A DNA stretch of 11,666 bases from an archaeon (GTDB lineage Archaea; Thermoproteota; Nitrososphaeria; Conexivisphaerales; UBA164). The notes beneath the pieces are model-generated. The model ran no database searches and was not told the DNA's origin. It saw nothing but the letters and a program-made list of their open reading frames with translations. The stretch spans positions 1 through 11,666 of the forward strand of contig JAJZYL010000024.1 of the NCBI GenBank assembly GCA_021798095.1. Reading direction: 5' to 3'. The position numbers and the translations under genes are program-made. Positions within the stretch are counted from its first letter, which is position 1, and every line of letters begins with the position of its first letter. Of the stretch, positions 1 through 6,082 are shown piece after piece.

Positions 1-461
1 GTCACATGGCCAGTCGGAAGCGATTTAAGGTCGCTGTATATTATCTCCAATTCATTATAAACGTGGGCCTGATAGGACCTCTTGACGTACTTTGGTCTCA
101 TCGAGACCCTCGATATTTCCATATCCCTCTTCTCCCTGGTGATACCTTCATAGAGCCTGTAGCCAGGAGCTGCCCTTAGAACGTCCAGGAATACGGACTT
201 CCGGTCCAGAAGCCCAATCCTCCGCATGGCCTGTGCTGCCTTGAACGCCAGCCTGGTATTATACCGATCGAACTCCTCCCCTACCACAGATGGATCAGCG
301 GCTATGGCCCTCCCTTCCTCTGCATCAATTATGAACGTATTGGAAACCGATGATATGTTAAAGAGTTCATATCCATCCCCCTTCATAATTGAATTGATGC
401 CGGAGAAGTCGTATCCTATTTCAGCGATAAGTTCGTCAATCCACGCGCGGCTCGTCTGCAT
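1..461 (-). CDS. Putative phosphoribosyltransferase-like protein, 3' end outside window
   Basis: The minus-strand frame is open from the ATG at 459-461 to the window edge, giving 153 codons and no stop, so the C-terminus is missing. The protein is soluble, with no signal peptide or membrane segment. Residues around VFLDVLRAAPGYRLYEG, then a charged stretch with RVSMRPKYV, recall the region before the PRPP loop in uracil-type phosphoribosyltransferases (an LRAG-like segment). The PRPP-binding loop itself would lie beyond position 1, so the family call is tentative and the substrate unknown. The start is chosen because it is the first ATG in the open frame, an in-frame TGA lies at 534-536, and a TATA box sits about 27 bases upstream. 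An ATG at 463-465 in another frame stops after nine codons. The gene diverges from cydA. The existence of the gene is much surer than its function. Confidence 0.6.
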   Translation of the reverse strand, partial: MQTSRAWIDELIAEIGYDFSGINSIMKGDGYELFNISSVSNTFIIDAEEGRAIAADPSVVGEEFDRYNTRLAFKAAQAMRRIGLLDRKSVFLDVLRAAPGYRLYEGITREKRDMEISRVSMRPKYVKRSYQAHVYNELEIIYSDLKSLPTGHV

Positions 462-483
462 ACATAACTTGTCAGGCGTATGG

Positions 484-492
484 TTATATACT
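484..492 (-). promoter_or_regulatory. TATA box of the minus-strand phosphoribosyltransferase-like gene
   Basis: On the minus strand the sequence reads AGTATATAA, centred about 27 bases before the ATG at 461. The spacing predicts transcription starting at or next to the start codon, that is a leaderless mRNA. There is no Shine-Dalgarno sequence in between. Confidence 0.6.
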
Positions 493-575
493 TTTCCGAA
501 AGGTGGATCCGGCTCGTGCCAATAGCGTACAGCTCATGGGGCTATCATCAAAATGCAGGATAAATTTATTAGATC

Positions 576-585
576 GCTTATAAGC
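576..585 (+). promoter_or_regulatory. TATA box of the cydAB operon, a perfect 10-base palindrome
   Basis: GCTTATAAGC is centred about 26 bases before the ATG at 606, the archaeal TATA-to-start distance, so a leaderless cydA transcript is likely. A second AT-rich stretch (taaatttatta, 561-571) lies upstream and could be part of the promoter or an alternative TATA box. The 144-base interval 462-605 holds this promoter and the divergent one, and nothing else recognisable. Confidence 0.55.
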
Positions 586-605
586 TCTCAAATATCTTGC
601 TTTCA

Positions 606-1973
606 ATGGTTATTTTTGACAGATTTCTGATGGGCTTTGCGCTAGCTGTTCATATCATCATCGCATCCATAGGTATAGCGCTGCCCCTTATCATCCTAGC
701 GGCTGAATTCATTGGAATTCGCTATCACGATCCTTATTATAAGGCGCTCGCGAAGAGGTTAGCCGTTGTTTTCATCATTCTTTTCGCAGTGGGCACCGCT
801 TCGGGGACCGTCGTTGCCCTCAATCTGCTCTTCCTGTGGCCTCAGTTTATGGCCGTGGTCGGCCAGGTGGCAATCCTACCCCTTTACGCCGAAGTCTTTG
901 CATTCTTCCTGGAATCCATATTTGTGGGAATATACTTCTATTCTTGGGATAGATTTTCAAACGGATACCTTCATCTGCTGACCGGTATACCTGTAGCGGT
1001 AGGCGCCTCGCTATCGGCCGTGTTCATTACGCTGATAAATTCATTCATGAATACCCCGGTTGGTTTCAATATCGGTGAATACCTTAGCGCCGGCGCTGTA
1101 ACTGGCGTAAACCCTTACGCCGTCTTCTCCAGCCCGGCCTCCTTTCTAGAAGTGCCGCACGTCCTCTCTACATCCTTCTTTGCTGCTTCCTTCATATTTG
1201 TAGCCTTCTTCTCGTACCGGTTGTTACGCGCTCAAACCCCAAGGGAAAAAAGGTACAACAAGGGGGGCCTGAAGATATCCATAGGGCTGAGCGCTGTGTC
1301 CGTGCTGTTCGCTGTCATTACGGGCATCCTGTCCATAGAAAATCTGGCAGCCATCCAACCCGAGAAGTACGCCGCTATTGAAGGGGACCTGGTGCCGATG
1401 TCCCATGCACCCGAGTTAATAGGTGGGATCCCGGTAGGGGCACATTCATTGGGTTACTATCTATCCATACCCAACCTCCAGAGCATCCTTCTGACCGGTA
1501 GCCCCTCTGGAGTTGTTCCCGGCCTGAGCAGCTATCCTGTTTCTACTTGGCCTCCCTTGATAATTCATTTCATGTTTGATTTTATGTTCGCCGTCGGGGT
1601 GCTGCTGGGCATATACCTGGCTGCTACCCTGGCCATTGAGCTGCTAAGGAAGGCAAAGGTCAGGCGGAGCGTACTTGGAATCTCGATCGAAAAGGGGTCA
1701 TCCGAAAGTCGCACCCTGCTGAAGCTCAACGTGCTTGCGGCAGCGCTTGCTGTAATACTGCTGGAAGTTGGCTGGATGGTTGACGAGCTCGGGAGACAAC
1801 CATGGATAATCTACAACGTGATGACGGTATCACAGGCCGCTAACGCCTCGCCGTCGGTCCTGCCCATAACGATCCTCATAGTTCTGTTCTATGCCCTGAT
1901 CATCCCCTTTACGATCCTTGTTCTGAGGAGGGTGTTCAGTACCAGGCCTCTGGATAAGGAGGTGCATGAATGA
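606..1973 (+). CDS. cydA: Cytochrome bd-type terminal oxidase subunit I (CydA)
   Basis: Multi-helix membrane subunit of a bd-family oxidase, which in this family takes electrons from quinol and reduces oxygen. It has 455 residues from the ATG at 606; a TTG at 597 would add three, but the TATA box fits 606. By eye alignment with E. coli CydA: H16 matches haem ligand H19, E96 and E103 match E99 and E107 (AEVFAFFLES), H185 matches H186, K254 and E259 match the Q-loop residues K252 and E257, M327 matches haem b558 ligand M393, and E387 precedes a conserved GRQPW (396-400). The Q-loop is of the short kind, hence the smaller size than the E. coli protein (about 522). One oddity is D325, where E. 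coli has R391 two residues before the ligand Met, suggesting a non-canonical branch. Which haems and which electron donor it uses cannot be read from the sequence. Confidence 0.93.
   Translation: MVIFDRFLMGFALAVHIIIASIGIALPLIILAAEFIGIRYHDPYYKALAKRLAVVFIILFAVGTASGTVVALNLLFLWPQFMAVVGQVAILPLYAEVFAFFLESIFVGIYFYSWDRFSNGYLHLLTGIPVAVGASLSAVFITLINSFMNTPVGFNIGEYLSAGAVTGVNPYAVFSSPASFLEVPHVLSTSFFAASFIFVAFFSYRLLRAQTPREKRYNKGGLKISIGLSAVSVLFAVITGILSIENLAAIQPEKYAAIEGDLVPMSHAPELIGGIPVGAHSLGYYLSIPNLQSILLTGSPSGVVPGLSSYPVSTWPPLIIHFMFDFMFAVGVLLGIYLAATLAIELLRKAKVRRSVLGISIEKGSSESRTLLKLNVLAAALAVILLEVGWMVDELGRQPWIIYNVMTVSQAANASPSVLPITILIVLFYALIIPFTILVLRRVFSTRPLDKEVHE
1957..1964 (+). promoter_or_regulatory. Strong Shine-Dalgarno site for cydB inside the cydA end
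   Basis: AGGAGGTG matches the archaeal 16S rRNA tail very well and ends 5 bases before the cydB ATG at 1970. It decides between that ATG and the out-of-frame ATG at 1966, which is too close. It also shows that internal genes of operons here use SD-led initiation, although first genes look leaderless. Confidence 0.8.
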
Positions 1974-2908
1974 TGGATTCGACATACCTGATAAATTACC
2001 TGATATTCGCAGCGTTCCTTACTTTGTTCGCGCTCGAAATAGGCGTCGCTACGCTCTCCCTTATGTCGGTGGAGGATTACAGGGCGAAACTGGCATCGTA
2101 CATCACCCCTATATGGGAGGTGAACGGCACCTTCATCGTATTTTACCTGGTGAACTTCGAAGTTTCATATCCGAGCCTCTTATACATGGCTGGAACGATA
2201 TACATAACCATAGCTCTACTTGGCGGGCTGATCCTGATACTTAGGAATTCATTCCTGGCATACAGCGAATACATTTCTGGAGATATGGGAAGAAGGTTCC
2301 TCAGGATTTACGCCGTTTCAACTATAGTAGTGGCGTTCCTAGCTCTATCTATACTCAGCTCTTCGGTGAGCGGAATCGGGATCAACCCGGAAACGGTTTC
2401 AATAAATATCCTTGCGGCGATCTTTAATCCTTTCAACATCCTCATGTTCGTGAGCGTGGCCCTGATCACGCTGTTCGTCTCATCTAACGCTTTCAACATA
2501 GCGAGAATCAAAAGGTATAGTGCAGCGCTTCTGTTGCTGGCCCTAGCAATCGTCTACCTCATACTTCGCGAATATGTGCCGTACACGCTTTCAGGGGCGC
2601 TCGGCGCGCCCATGCTGGCATTCTATGTGTTCACCGCCATCGTGGCCGGGCTATCGATTACGTCGTTCAAATTCACCGGATACATATCTATAGCCTGGTT
2701 CTTCATTGCCGTGGTCATGTTCGGCATCCTTGAGTATCCGTTCATCTTCGGCGGCAAGGTCAACATAACGCAGTACCTTACTACATCGACGATGGCTGGA
2801 GCCGCGCTTCCGATCACCGTAATAGGTGGGTTGATGGTGATAGCATCTCTGGCCTATCTGATTTACATCAATTACGCAGGGGGAAGGAGAAGGGCCTATG
2901 GAAGCTGA
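1970..2908 (+). CDS. cydB: Cytochrome bd-type oxidase subunit II (CydB-like, divergent)
   Basis: A 312-residue hydrophobic protein with about eight predicted membrane helices, overlapping the cydA stop by four bases (ATGA), which implies translational coupling. Position after cydA, size and topology indicate CydB. Residues 45-100 align by eye with E. coli CydB: ITPIWEVNGTF corresponds to IAPHWDGNQVW, followed by a similar helix pair ending in LRNSFLAY. The match is otherwise weak. The usual acidic GFDxG motif of helix I is absent (ALEIGVATLS instead), and E50 stands where E. coli has D58, a residue of its proton pathway. Such divergence is expected of archaeal CydB-like subunits, which evolve faster than CydA. 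CydB normally scaffolds CydA and need not bind haem. The C-terminus is short and basic (GGRRRAYGS). Subunit identity is quite sure; mechanism is not. Confidence 0.85.
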   Translation: MMDSTYLINYLIFAAFLTLFALEIGVATLSLMSVEDYRAKLASYITPIWEVNGTFIVFYLVNFEVSYPSLLYMAGTIYITIALLGGLILILRNSFLAYSEYISGDMGRRFLRIYAVSTIVVAFLALSILSSSVSGIGINPETVSINILAAIFNPFNILMFVSVALITLFVSSNAFNIARIKRYSAALLLLALAIVYLILREYVPYTLSGALGAPMLAFYVFTAIVAGLSITSFKFTGYISIAWFFIAVVMFGILEYPFIFGGKVNITQYLTTSTMAGAALPITVIGGLMVIASLAYLIYINYAGGRRRAYGS

Positions 2909-3105
2909 GCTCGGCGAGATAGCCGGCGACAAAAAATAGAGTACATGAAGCTGACGCGCCATTGATGAGCATTGGAACATAATCCAAGACACAGCGCGAA
3001 CTATGCTGAGGGGACAGGCGGGCCGAATTGGCGCCCGTCGTATCCTAACCCCTTAATCTGGTATATCATCCTTAAGTTTTTAAATCGGATGCTTCGACTT
3101 ATGAT
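2909..3105. other. Intergenic region between cydB and HMG-CoA reductase
   Basis: This 197-base gap holds no convincing gene. A 13-codon frame (2898-2939, overlapping cydB) and a 6-codon frame follow cydB, but neither encodes a hydrophobic peptide of the CydX kind. An imperfect GC-rich inverted repeat (about 3014-3041, gacaggcgggc / gcgcccgtc) may end cydAB transcription or be chance. No plus-strand run of T follows the repeat directly. A second TATA-like string (ggtatatcat) lies at 3060-3069, before the better-placed HMG-CoA reductase TATA box. Confidence 0.4.
3077..3085 (+). promoter_or_regulatory. TATA box of the HMG-CoA reductase gene
   Basis: TTTTTAAAT is centred about 25 bases before the ATG at 3106, with no Shine-Dalgarno sequence between, pointing to a leaderless transcript. 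It could drive the whole reductase-thioesterase-kinase cluster. Confidence 0.55.
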
Positions 3106-4371
3106 ATGGAGGCCAACTCGGATATACACGGTCTTTATAATCTTAAACCGGACGAAAGGGTAGACAAGCTCAAGGGGGCAGGGCTCACGGAACAGGATCG
3201 TGCGGCACTCCTCGGGGGAGGGCTCACGATGGAGGCAGCGGACAGGATGATCGAAAACGTAATAGGTTTCTTCAAGCTCCCGCTGGGAGTTGCGACGAAT
3301 TTCAGGGTGAACGGCCTCGACAGGCTGATCCCCATGGTAATAGAGGAGCCATCGGTTGTTGCTGCTGCCAGCAACGCGGCCGGGATAGCGAGGGCGCATG
3401 GGGGGTTTATAGCAAAGGCCGATCCCCCGGTCATGATAGGACAACTGCAAATAGTGGACACAGCCGATGCGACAGAATCTATGAAGATGGTGCTGGAGAA
3501 AAAACAGGCCCTTATCAAGGAATGTAATGCTCTCATACCCACGCTGGTCGACCTAGGAGGAGGCGTAAGGGACATAGAGGCGAGGGCCATAGATACGGGC
3601 AGGGGAAGGATGCTAATCCTCCATCTGCTGGTTGACTGTCGTGATGCTATGGGTGCCAACACGGTCAACACGGTCGTAGAGACGATGACGCCCCGGTTCG
3701 TCGAACTGACAGGAGGAAGGGCCAGGCTGAGGATAATTTCGAACTATGCGGTCAAGAGGATAGCCAGGGCAAGAGGGGTATTTGATAGAAAGCTGGTTGG
3801 TGACGATGTAATAGAAGGCATACTGGACGCCAGCGACTTTGCCGCTAACGACGTATACAGGGCCGTTACTCACAACAAAGGGATCATGAACGGCATATCG
3901 GCGGTAGCGCTTTCCCTGAGCAACGATACGAGGGCCATAGAGGCGGGCGCGCATGCCTATGCGTCCAGGTCCGGCAGGTACGCGCCTTTAACGGACTGGC
4001 GTAAGGACGGGGACGGCAACCTGGTCGGCGAAATTGAGCTACCCTTGGCTGTGGCTACGGTGGGAGGTGCCGTCAATGTAAACCCCATATCCAAGATCGC
4101 CCTTAAGCTGCTGGGCGTAAGGACATCTGTAGAACTGGCAGAGGTGATGGCAGCGGTGGGGTTGGCCCAGAACTTCGCAGCCCTTCGCGCGCTGGCGGCC
4201 GAAGGCATACAAAAGGGCCACATGAAGCTACACGCCAGGGACCTCGCCGTAAGCGCAGGAGCAAAACCAGATGAAGTCGATGCGCTTGCCAGGAAGCTAG
4301 TGGAAACAAGGGTGGACTTTGATAACGCCAAGAAACTGCTTGAAGAATTAAGGCACAAGGGGAGCGAGTGA
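3106..4371 (+). CDS. hmgA: Class II (bacterial-type) HMG-CoA reductase
   Basis: Converts HMG-CoA to mevalonate with a reduced nicotinamide cofactor, in the cytoplasm; mevalonate feeds the isoprenoid chains of archaeal lipids. The 421-residue protein is collinear with the Pseudomonas mevalonii enzyme and has no membrane domain. The active-site set is complete: E81 (IEEPSVVAA, family E83), D177 and the following residues (DCRDAMGANTVNT), K258 (THNKGIMNGI, family K267), D274 (SNDTRAIEAGAHAYA, family D283) and H376 (MKLHARDLA, family H381). These motif forms are those of class II rather than of the class I enzyme usual in Archaea. Class II reductases of bacterial origin are established for Thermoplasmatales and Archaeoglobales, so this fits the organism and is an old transfer rather than a recent one; base composition looks like that of its neighbours. 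NADH versus NADPH preference is not clear. The thioesterase gene follows after seven bases. Confidence 0.96.
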   Translation: MEANSDIHGLYNLKPDERVDKLKGAGLTEQDRAALLGGGLTMEAADRMIENVIGFFKLPLGVATNFRVNGLDRLIPMVIEEPSVVAAASNAAGIARAHGGFIAKADPPVMIGQLQIVDTADATESMKMVLEKKQALIKECNALIPTLVDLGGGVRDIEARAIDTGRGRMLILHLLVDCRDAMGANTVNTVVETMTPRFVELTGGRARLRIISNYAVKRIARARGVFDRKLVGDDVIEGILDASDFAANDVYRAVTHNKGIMNGISAVALSLSNDTRAIEAGAHAYASRSGRYAPLTDWRKDGDGNLVGEIELPLAVATVGGAVNVNPISKIALKLLGVRTSVELAEVMAAVGLAQNFAALRALAAEGIQKGHMKLHARDLAVSAGAKPDEVDALARKLVETRVDFDNAKKLLEELRHKGSE

Positions 4372-4378
4372 CCAGCCC

Positions 4379-4708
4379 TTGTTTAACGACAGCGTAGGCC
4401 TCTATGAATACCAGGGCGGCATAGCGGTGGACTGTGATGAGGATAGCCTGAACCAGTATGGCATCGTACACGGGGGGTTACTGTCAACGCTGCTGGACGA
4501 ATCTATGGGATATCTTATACTGAAGAAGGGGACCAAGGTGGTGACCGCGCAGATATCCGTGCAGTACATACTTCCTGGGAAAAGGGGAAGGATAACTTCA
4601 AAGGCTAACATGGTCAGGGAGGGTAAGGACCTTATATTCATGGAAGCTACTGCGGAGCAGGACGGCGTAACACTTGCAATGGCCACCGGCATATATTTCA
4701 AAATATGA
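4379..4708 (+). CDS. Small hotdog-fold thioesterase, PaaI type
   Basis: A 109-residue single-domain protein. NQYGIVHGGLLSTLLDES (residues 25-42) carries the PaaI-family signature: N25, the H31-G32-G33 turn, and an acidic residue (D40 or E41) on the central helix, positions that in the family hydrolyse acyl-CoA thioesters. The second half (AQISVQYILPGKRGRI, then VREGKDLIFMEATAEQDG) forms the expected strands. Family members act as tetramers or dimers in the cytoplasm. The start is taken as TTG at 4379: no ATG precedes the motif, the in-frame stop is at 4349-4351, and the start is seven bases past the reductase stop. A GGGGAG string near 4359-4364 is a rather distant SD candidate. The acyl-CoA substrate cannot be told. 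Being packed with HMG-CoA reductase could hint at acyl-CoA metabolism, but this is inference only. Confidence 0.85.
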   Translation: MFNDSVGLYEYQGGIAVDCDEDSLNQYGIVHGGLLSTLLDESMGYLILKKGTKVVTAQISVQYILPGKRGRITSKANMVREGKDLIFMEATAEQDGVTLAMATGIYFKI

Positions 4709-4736
4709 ATAGAGGGTGGAAGCTGATCCCTGATAC

Positions 4737-5708
4737 ATGATGAAAGCTCTAATAGTCGGCAACCTGACCTATGACGTAATAAGGACAAGGGCCGGAACCA
4801 CGGTCTCCCTGGGCGGCCCACCATCTTACGCCGGCCTATTCCTTAAAAGGGCCGGCGTATCCGTTGATGCCATCAGCTCATTCGGCGACGATATCAGGCC
4901 CTTCCTGCAGACCATAAACGCCGATGTCAATATCCGCAGTGGCAACCCAGGCTGCCTCCTGACCACGAGCTTTAGCATAGAAATTAATGACCGCAGGAGC
5001 CTGACGTTATTAAAGAAAGGGTGCGATATATCAGAACGAGCTCGCGATGGTTATGATGTTATAATCATTAACCCGGTTATGCAGGAGGTCCGCATTGAGG
5101 ATATAGAATATTACAGGACGTACACCAGGCTACTCTACCTGGACCCCCAGGGCTTCCTGCGGAGGGCCATGGGCAACAGGATCGGGCTAGTACGGGATGC
5201 AAGGATGCTCAAATATCTCAAATACGTTGATTACATGAAAGCGGATCAGGAGGAAGTGCTTGCCCTCAGCGGGAAAAAGGTGCTAAAGGAGGGCATAAGG
5301 CTCCTGCTCAATACCGGTCTGAAGGGCCTGCTGCTGACCGAAGGAAGCAAACGCTCCAGCCTTATCACGGCCGACGGCGTCCAGTATCAGCTGCGCGTCC
5401 CTCATACCAACGTTTTGGATGGAGTCGGCATGGGCGACCTGATGGGAGCCGGCTTCGTGATGGGGCTTGCAACTCCAGAAATATATGACACGACCGCGAT
5501 TAAAGGAAAGGAGGCCATCTGTGCAGGGACGGAAGCTGTTAACCTGAGCGATCCCAGGAGGATGGGGCTTGCGCTGGGGGTTTCAGCAGCCATATCATCG
5601 GCGAACACGCCGGCCCTAAAGAAGGTACCAGAATACAACGGCGCGCTGTCCCTCGCAAGAGAACTTTATCAAAAGGTTAAGGTGTTAAAGGTCAACAAAA
5701 GGTTATGA
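4737..5708 (+). CDS. PfkB-family carbohydrate (ribokinase-like) kinase
   Basis: Predicted ATP-dependent kinase of a sugar, sugar-like alcohol or nucleoside. The 323-residue soluble protein shows the family order: N-terminal strand MMKALIVGNLTYDV, the GGPPSYAG substrate loop (26-33), LDPQGFLRR (135-143), KADQEEV (168-174), LLTEGSKRSSLI (199-210), and the C-terminal signature as DGVGMGD (228-234). D234 is the expected catalytic base. The signature differs from the usual D-T-x-G-A-G-D, and about 35 residues (roughly 246-275) separate it from the following helix, more than usual. The substrate is not recognisable. Two ATGs occur (4737 and 4740); the frame is closed by TGA at 4731-4733, so the start is fixed to this spot. 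A GAGGGTGG string at 4712-4719 is a distant SD candidate. A TATA-like string (atatattt, 4691-4698) in the thioesterase end could give separate expression. Confidence 0.85.
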   Translation: MMKALIVGNLTYDVIRTRAGTTVSLGGPPSYAGLFLKRAGVSVDAISSFGDDIRPFLQTINADVNIRSGNPGCLLTTSFSIEINDRRSLTLLKKGCDISERARDGYDVIIINPVMQEVRIEDIEYYRTYTRLLYLDPQGFLRRAMGNRIGLVRDARMLKYLKYVDYMKADQEEVLALSGKKVLKEGIRLLLNTGLKGLLLTEGSKRSSLITADGVQYQLRVPHTNVLDGVGMGDLMGAGFVMGLATPEIYDTTAIKGKEAICAGTEAVNLSDPRRMGLALGVSAAISSANTPALKKVPEYNGALSLARELYQKVKVLKVNKRL

Positions 5709-5711
5709 AAC

Positions 5712-5728
5712 AAAATAAAAAAATAAAA
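5712..5728 (-). terminator. T-rich terminator of the minus-strand TRAM/lysS unit
   Basis: The minus strand reads CTTTT-A-TTTTTTT-A-TTTTG over this stretch, the oligo-T signal typical of archaeal termination, about 40 bases past the TRAM stop. A shorter run of five T lies at 5750-5754. The 59-base gap 5709-5767 separates convergent genes; no comparable T run serves the plus-strand kinase. Confidence 0.5.
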
Positions 5729-5767
5729 GGTGAATAACCGCGAGTTAGTAAAAACCGTTGGTTAAGT

Positions 5768-6046
5768 TTACTCTTCCTGGGTACTTCCGCCTTCTTCGGT
5801 TGAACTTGCCTGTCCTTCGCCCTTGGCGACTTCGCCAACTGCGAACCTGTTAGCTACCCTTGTTATCCTGACCTTGCATGTTTCTCCCTTCTTTGCGCCA
5901 GCGACGAATACAACAAAACCTTGTACTCTTGCTACGCCTTCGCCTTTCTTGCTTATTTCGGTGACCTGTAGGTCATATTCTTTTCCTACTTCGACAGGCT
6001 TCTTCATGAAGAAGTTGCTTCCGTAACCTCGTTCGTCTCTACTCAA
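5768..6046 (-). CDS. Stand-alone TRAM-domain RNA-binding protein
   Basis: A 92-residue protein made mostly of one TRAM domain (about residues 17-73: VEVGKEYDLQVTEISKKGEG...VQGFVVFVAGAKKGET...ITRVANRFAVGEV), a five-stranded barrel that binds RNA in the family. Ahead of it is a short basic, glycine-containing tail (SRDERGYGS); behind it is an acidic low-complexity tail (QASSTEEGGSTQEE). Small single-TRAM proteins are common in Euryarchaeota, where a methanogen member has been described as an RNA chaperone with a cold-shock-like role; a general RNA chaperone is the best guess here. The TTG at 6044-6046 is preferred because AGGAG (6056-6060) sits nine bases upstream and homologues keep this N-terminal tail; an internal ATG (6005-6007) would give only the domain. 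It follows lysS by 36 bases. Confidence 0.9.
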   Translation of the reverse strand: MSRDERGYGSNFFMKKPVEVGKEYDLQVTEISKKGEGVARVQGFVVFVAGAKKGETCKVRITRVANRFAVGEVAKGEGQASSTEEGGSTQEE

Positions 6047-6055
6047 TACGTTCAG

Positions 6056-6060
6056 CTCCT
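6056..6060 (-). promoter_or_regulatory. Shine-Dalgarno site that decides the TRAM TTG start
   Basis: The minus strand reads AGGAG, followed by nine bases and then TTG at 6046. This spacing is good and supports the TTG over the in-frame ATG 13 codons later. Confidence 0.6.
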
Positions 6061-6082
6061 TATTTATACTCCTCTGGGTACC

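Noticed and set aside
226..525. 99-codon plus-strand frame opposite the phosphoribosyltransferase-like gene
   Set aside because: The minus-strand frame has the TATA box, well-behaved protein composition and continuity to the window edge; this one is a Ser/Pro-rich shadow.
462..605. Divergent intergenic region checked for a tRNA, riboswitch or operator
   Set aside because: Only two TATA boxes are seen; no cloverleaf and no dyad other than the 10-base palindrome that is itself the TATA box.
2898..2939. 13-codon frame overlapping the cydB end, considered as a CydX-like third subunit
   Set aside because: The peptide is hydrophilic and far too short for a membrane helix, unlike CydX.
2972..3163. 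63-codon plus-strand frame overlapping the HMG-CoA reductase start
   Set aside because: It starts at a non-ATG codon without SD, runs over the reductase promoter and first codons in another frame, and resembles nothing.
3135..3671. Open frame (178 codons) on the minus strand opposite HMG-CoA reductase
   Set aside because: Serine-rich low-complexity translation, antisense to active-site coding sequence, no TATA box or SD.
5709..5767. A/T-rich spacer between the kinase and TRAM, considered as an attachment site or small RNA
   Set aside because: Only oligo-A/T runs suited to termination are present; no repeat or integrase lies nearby.
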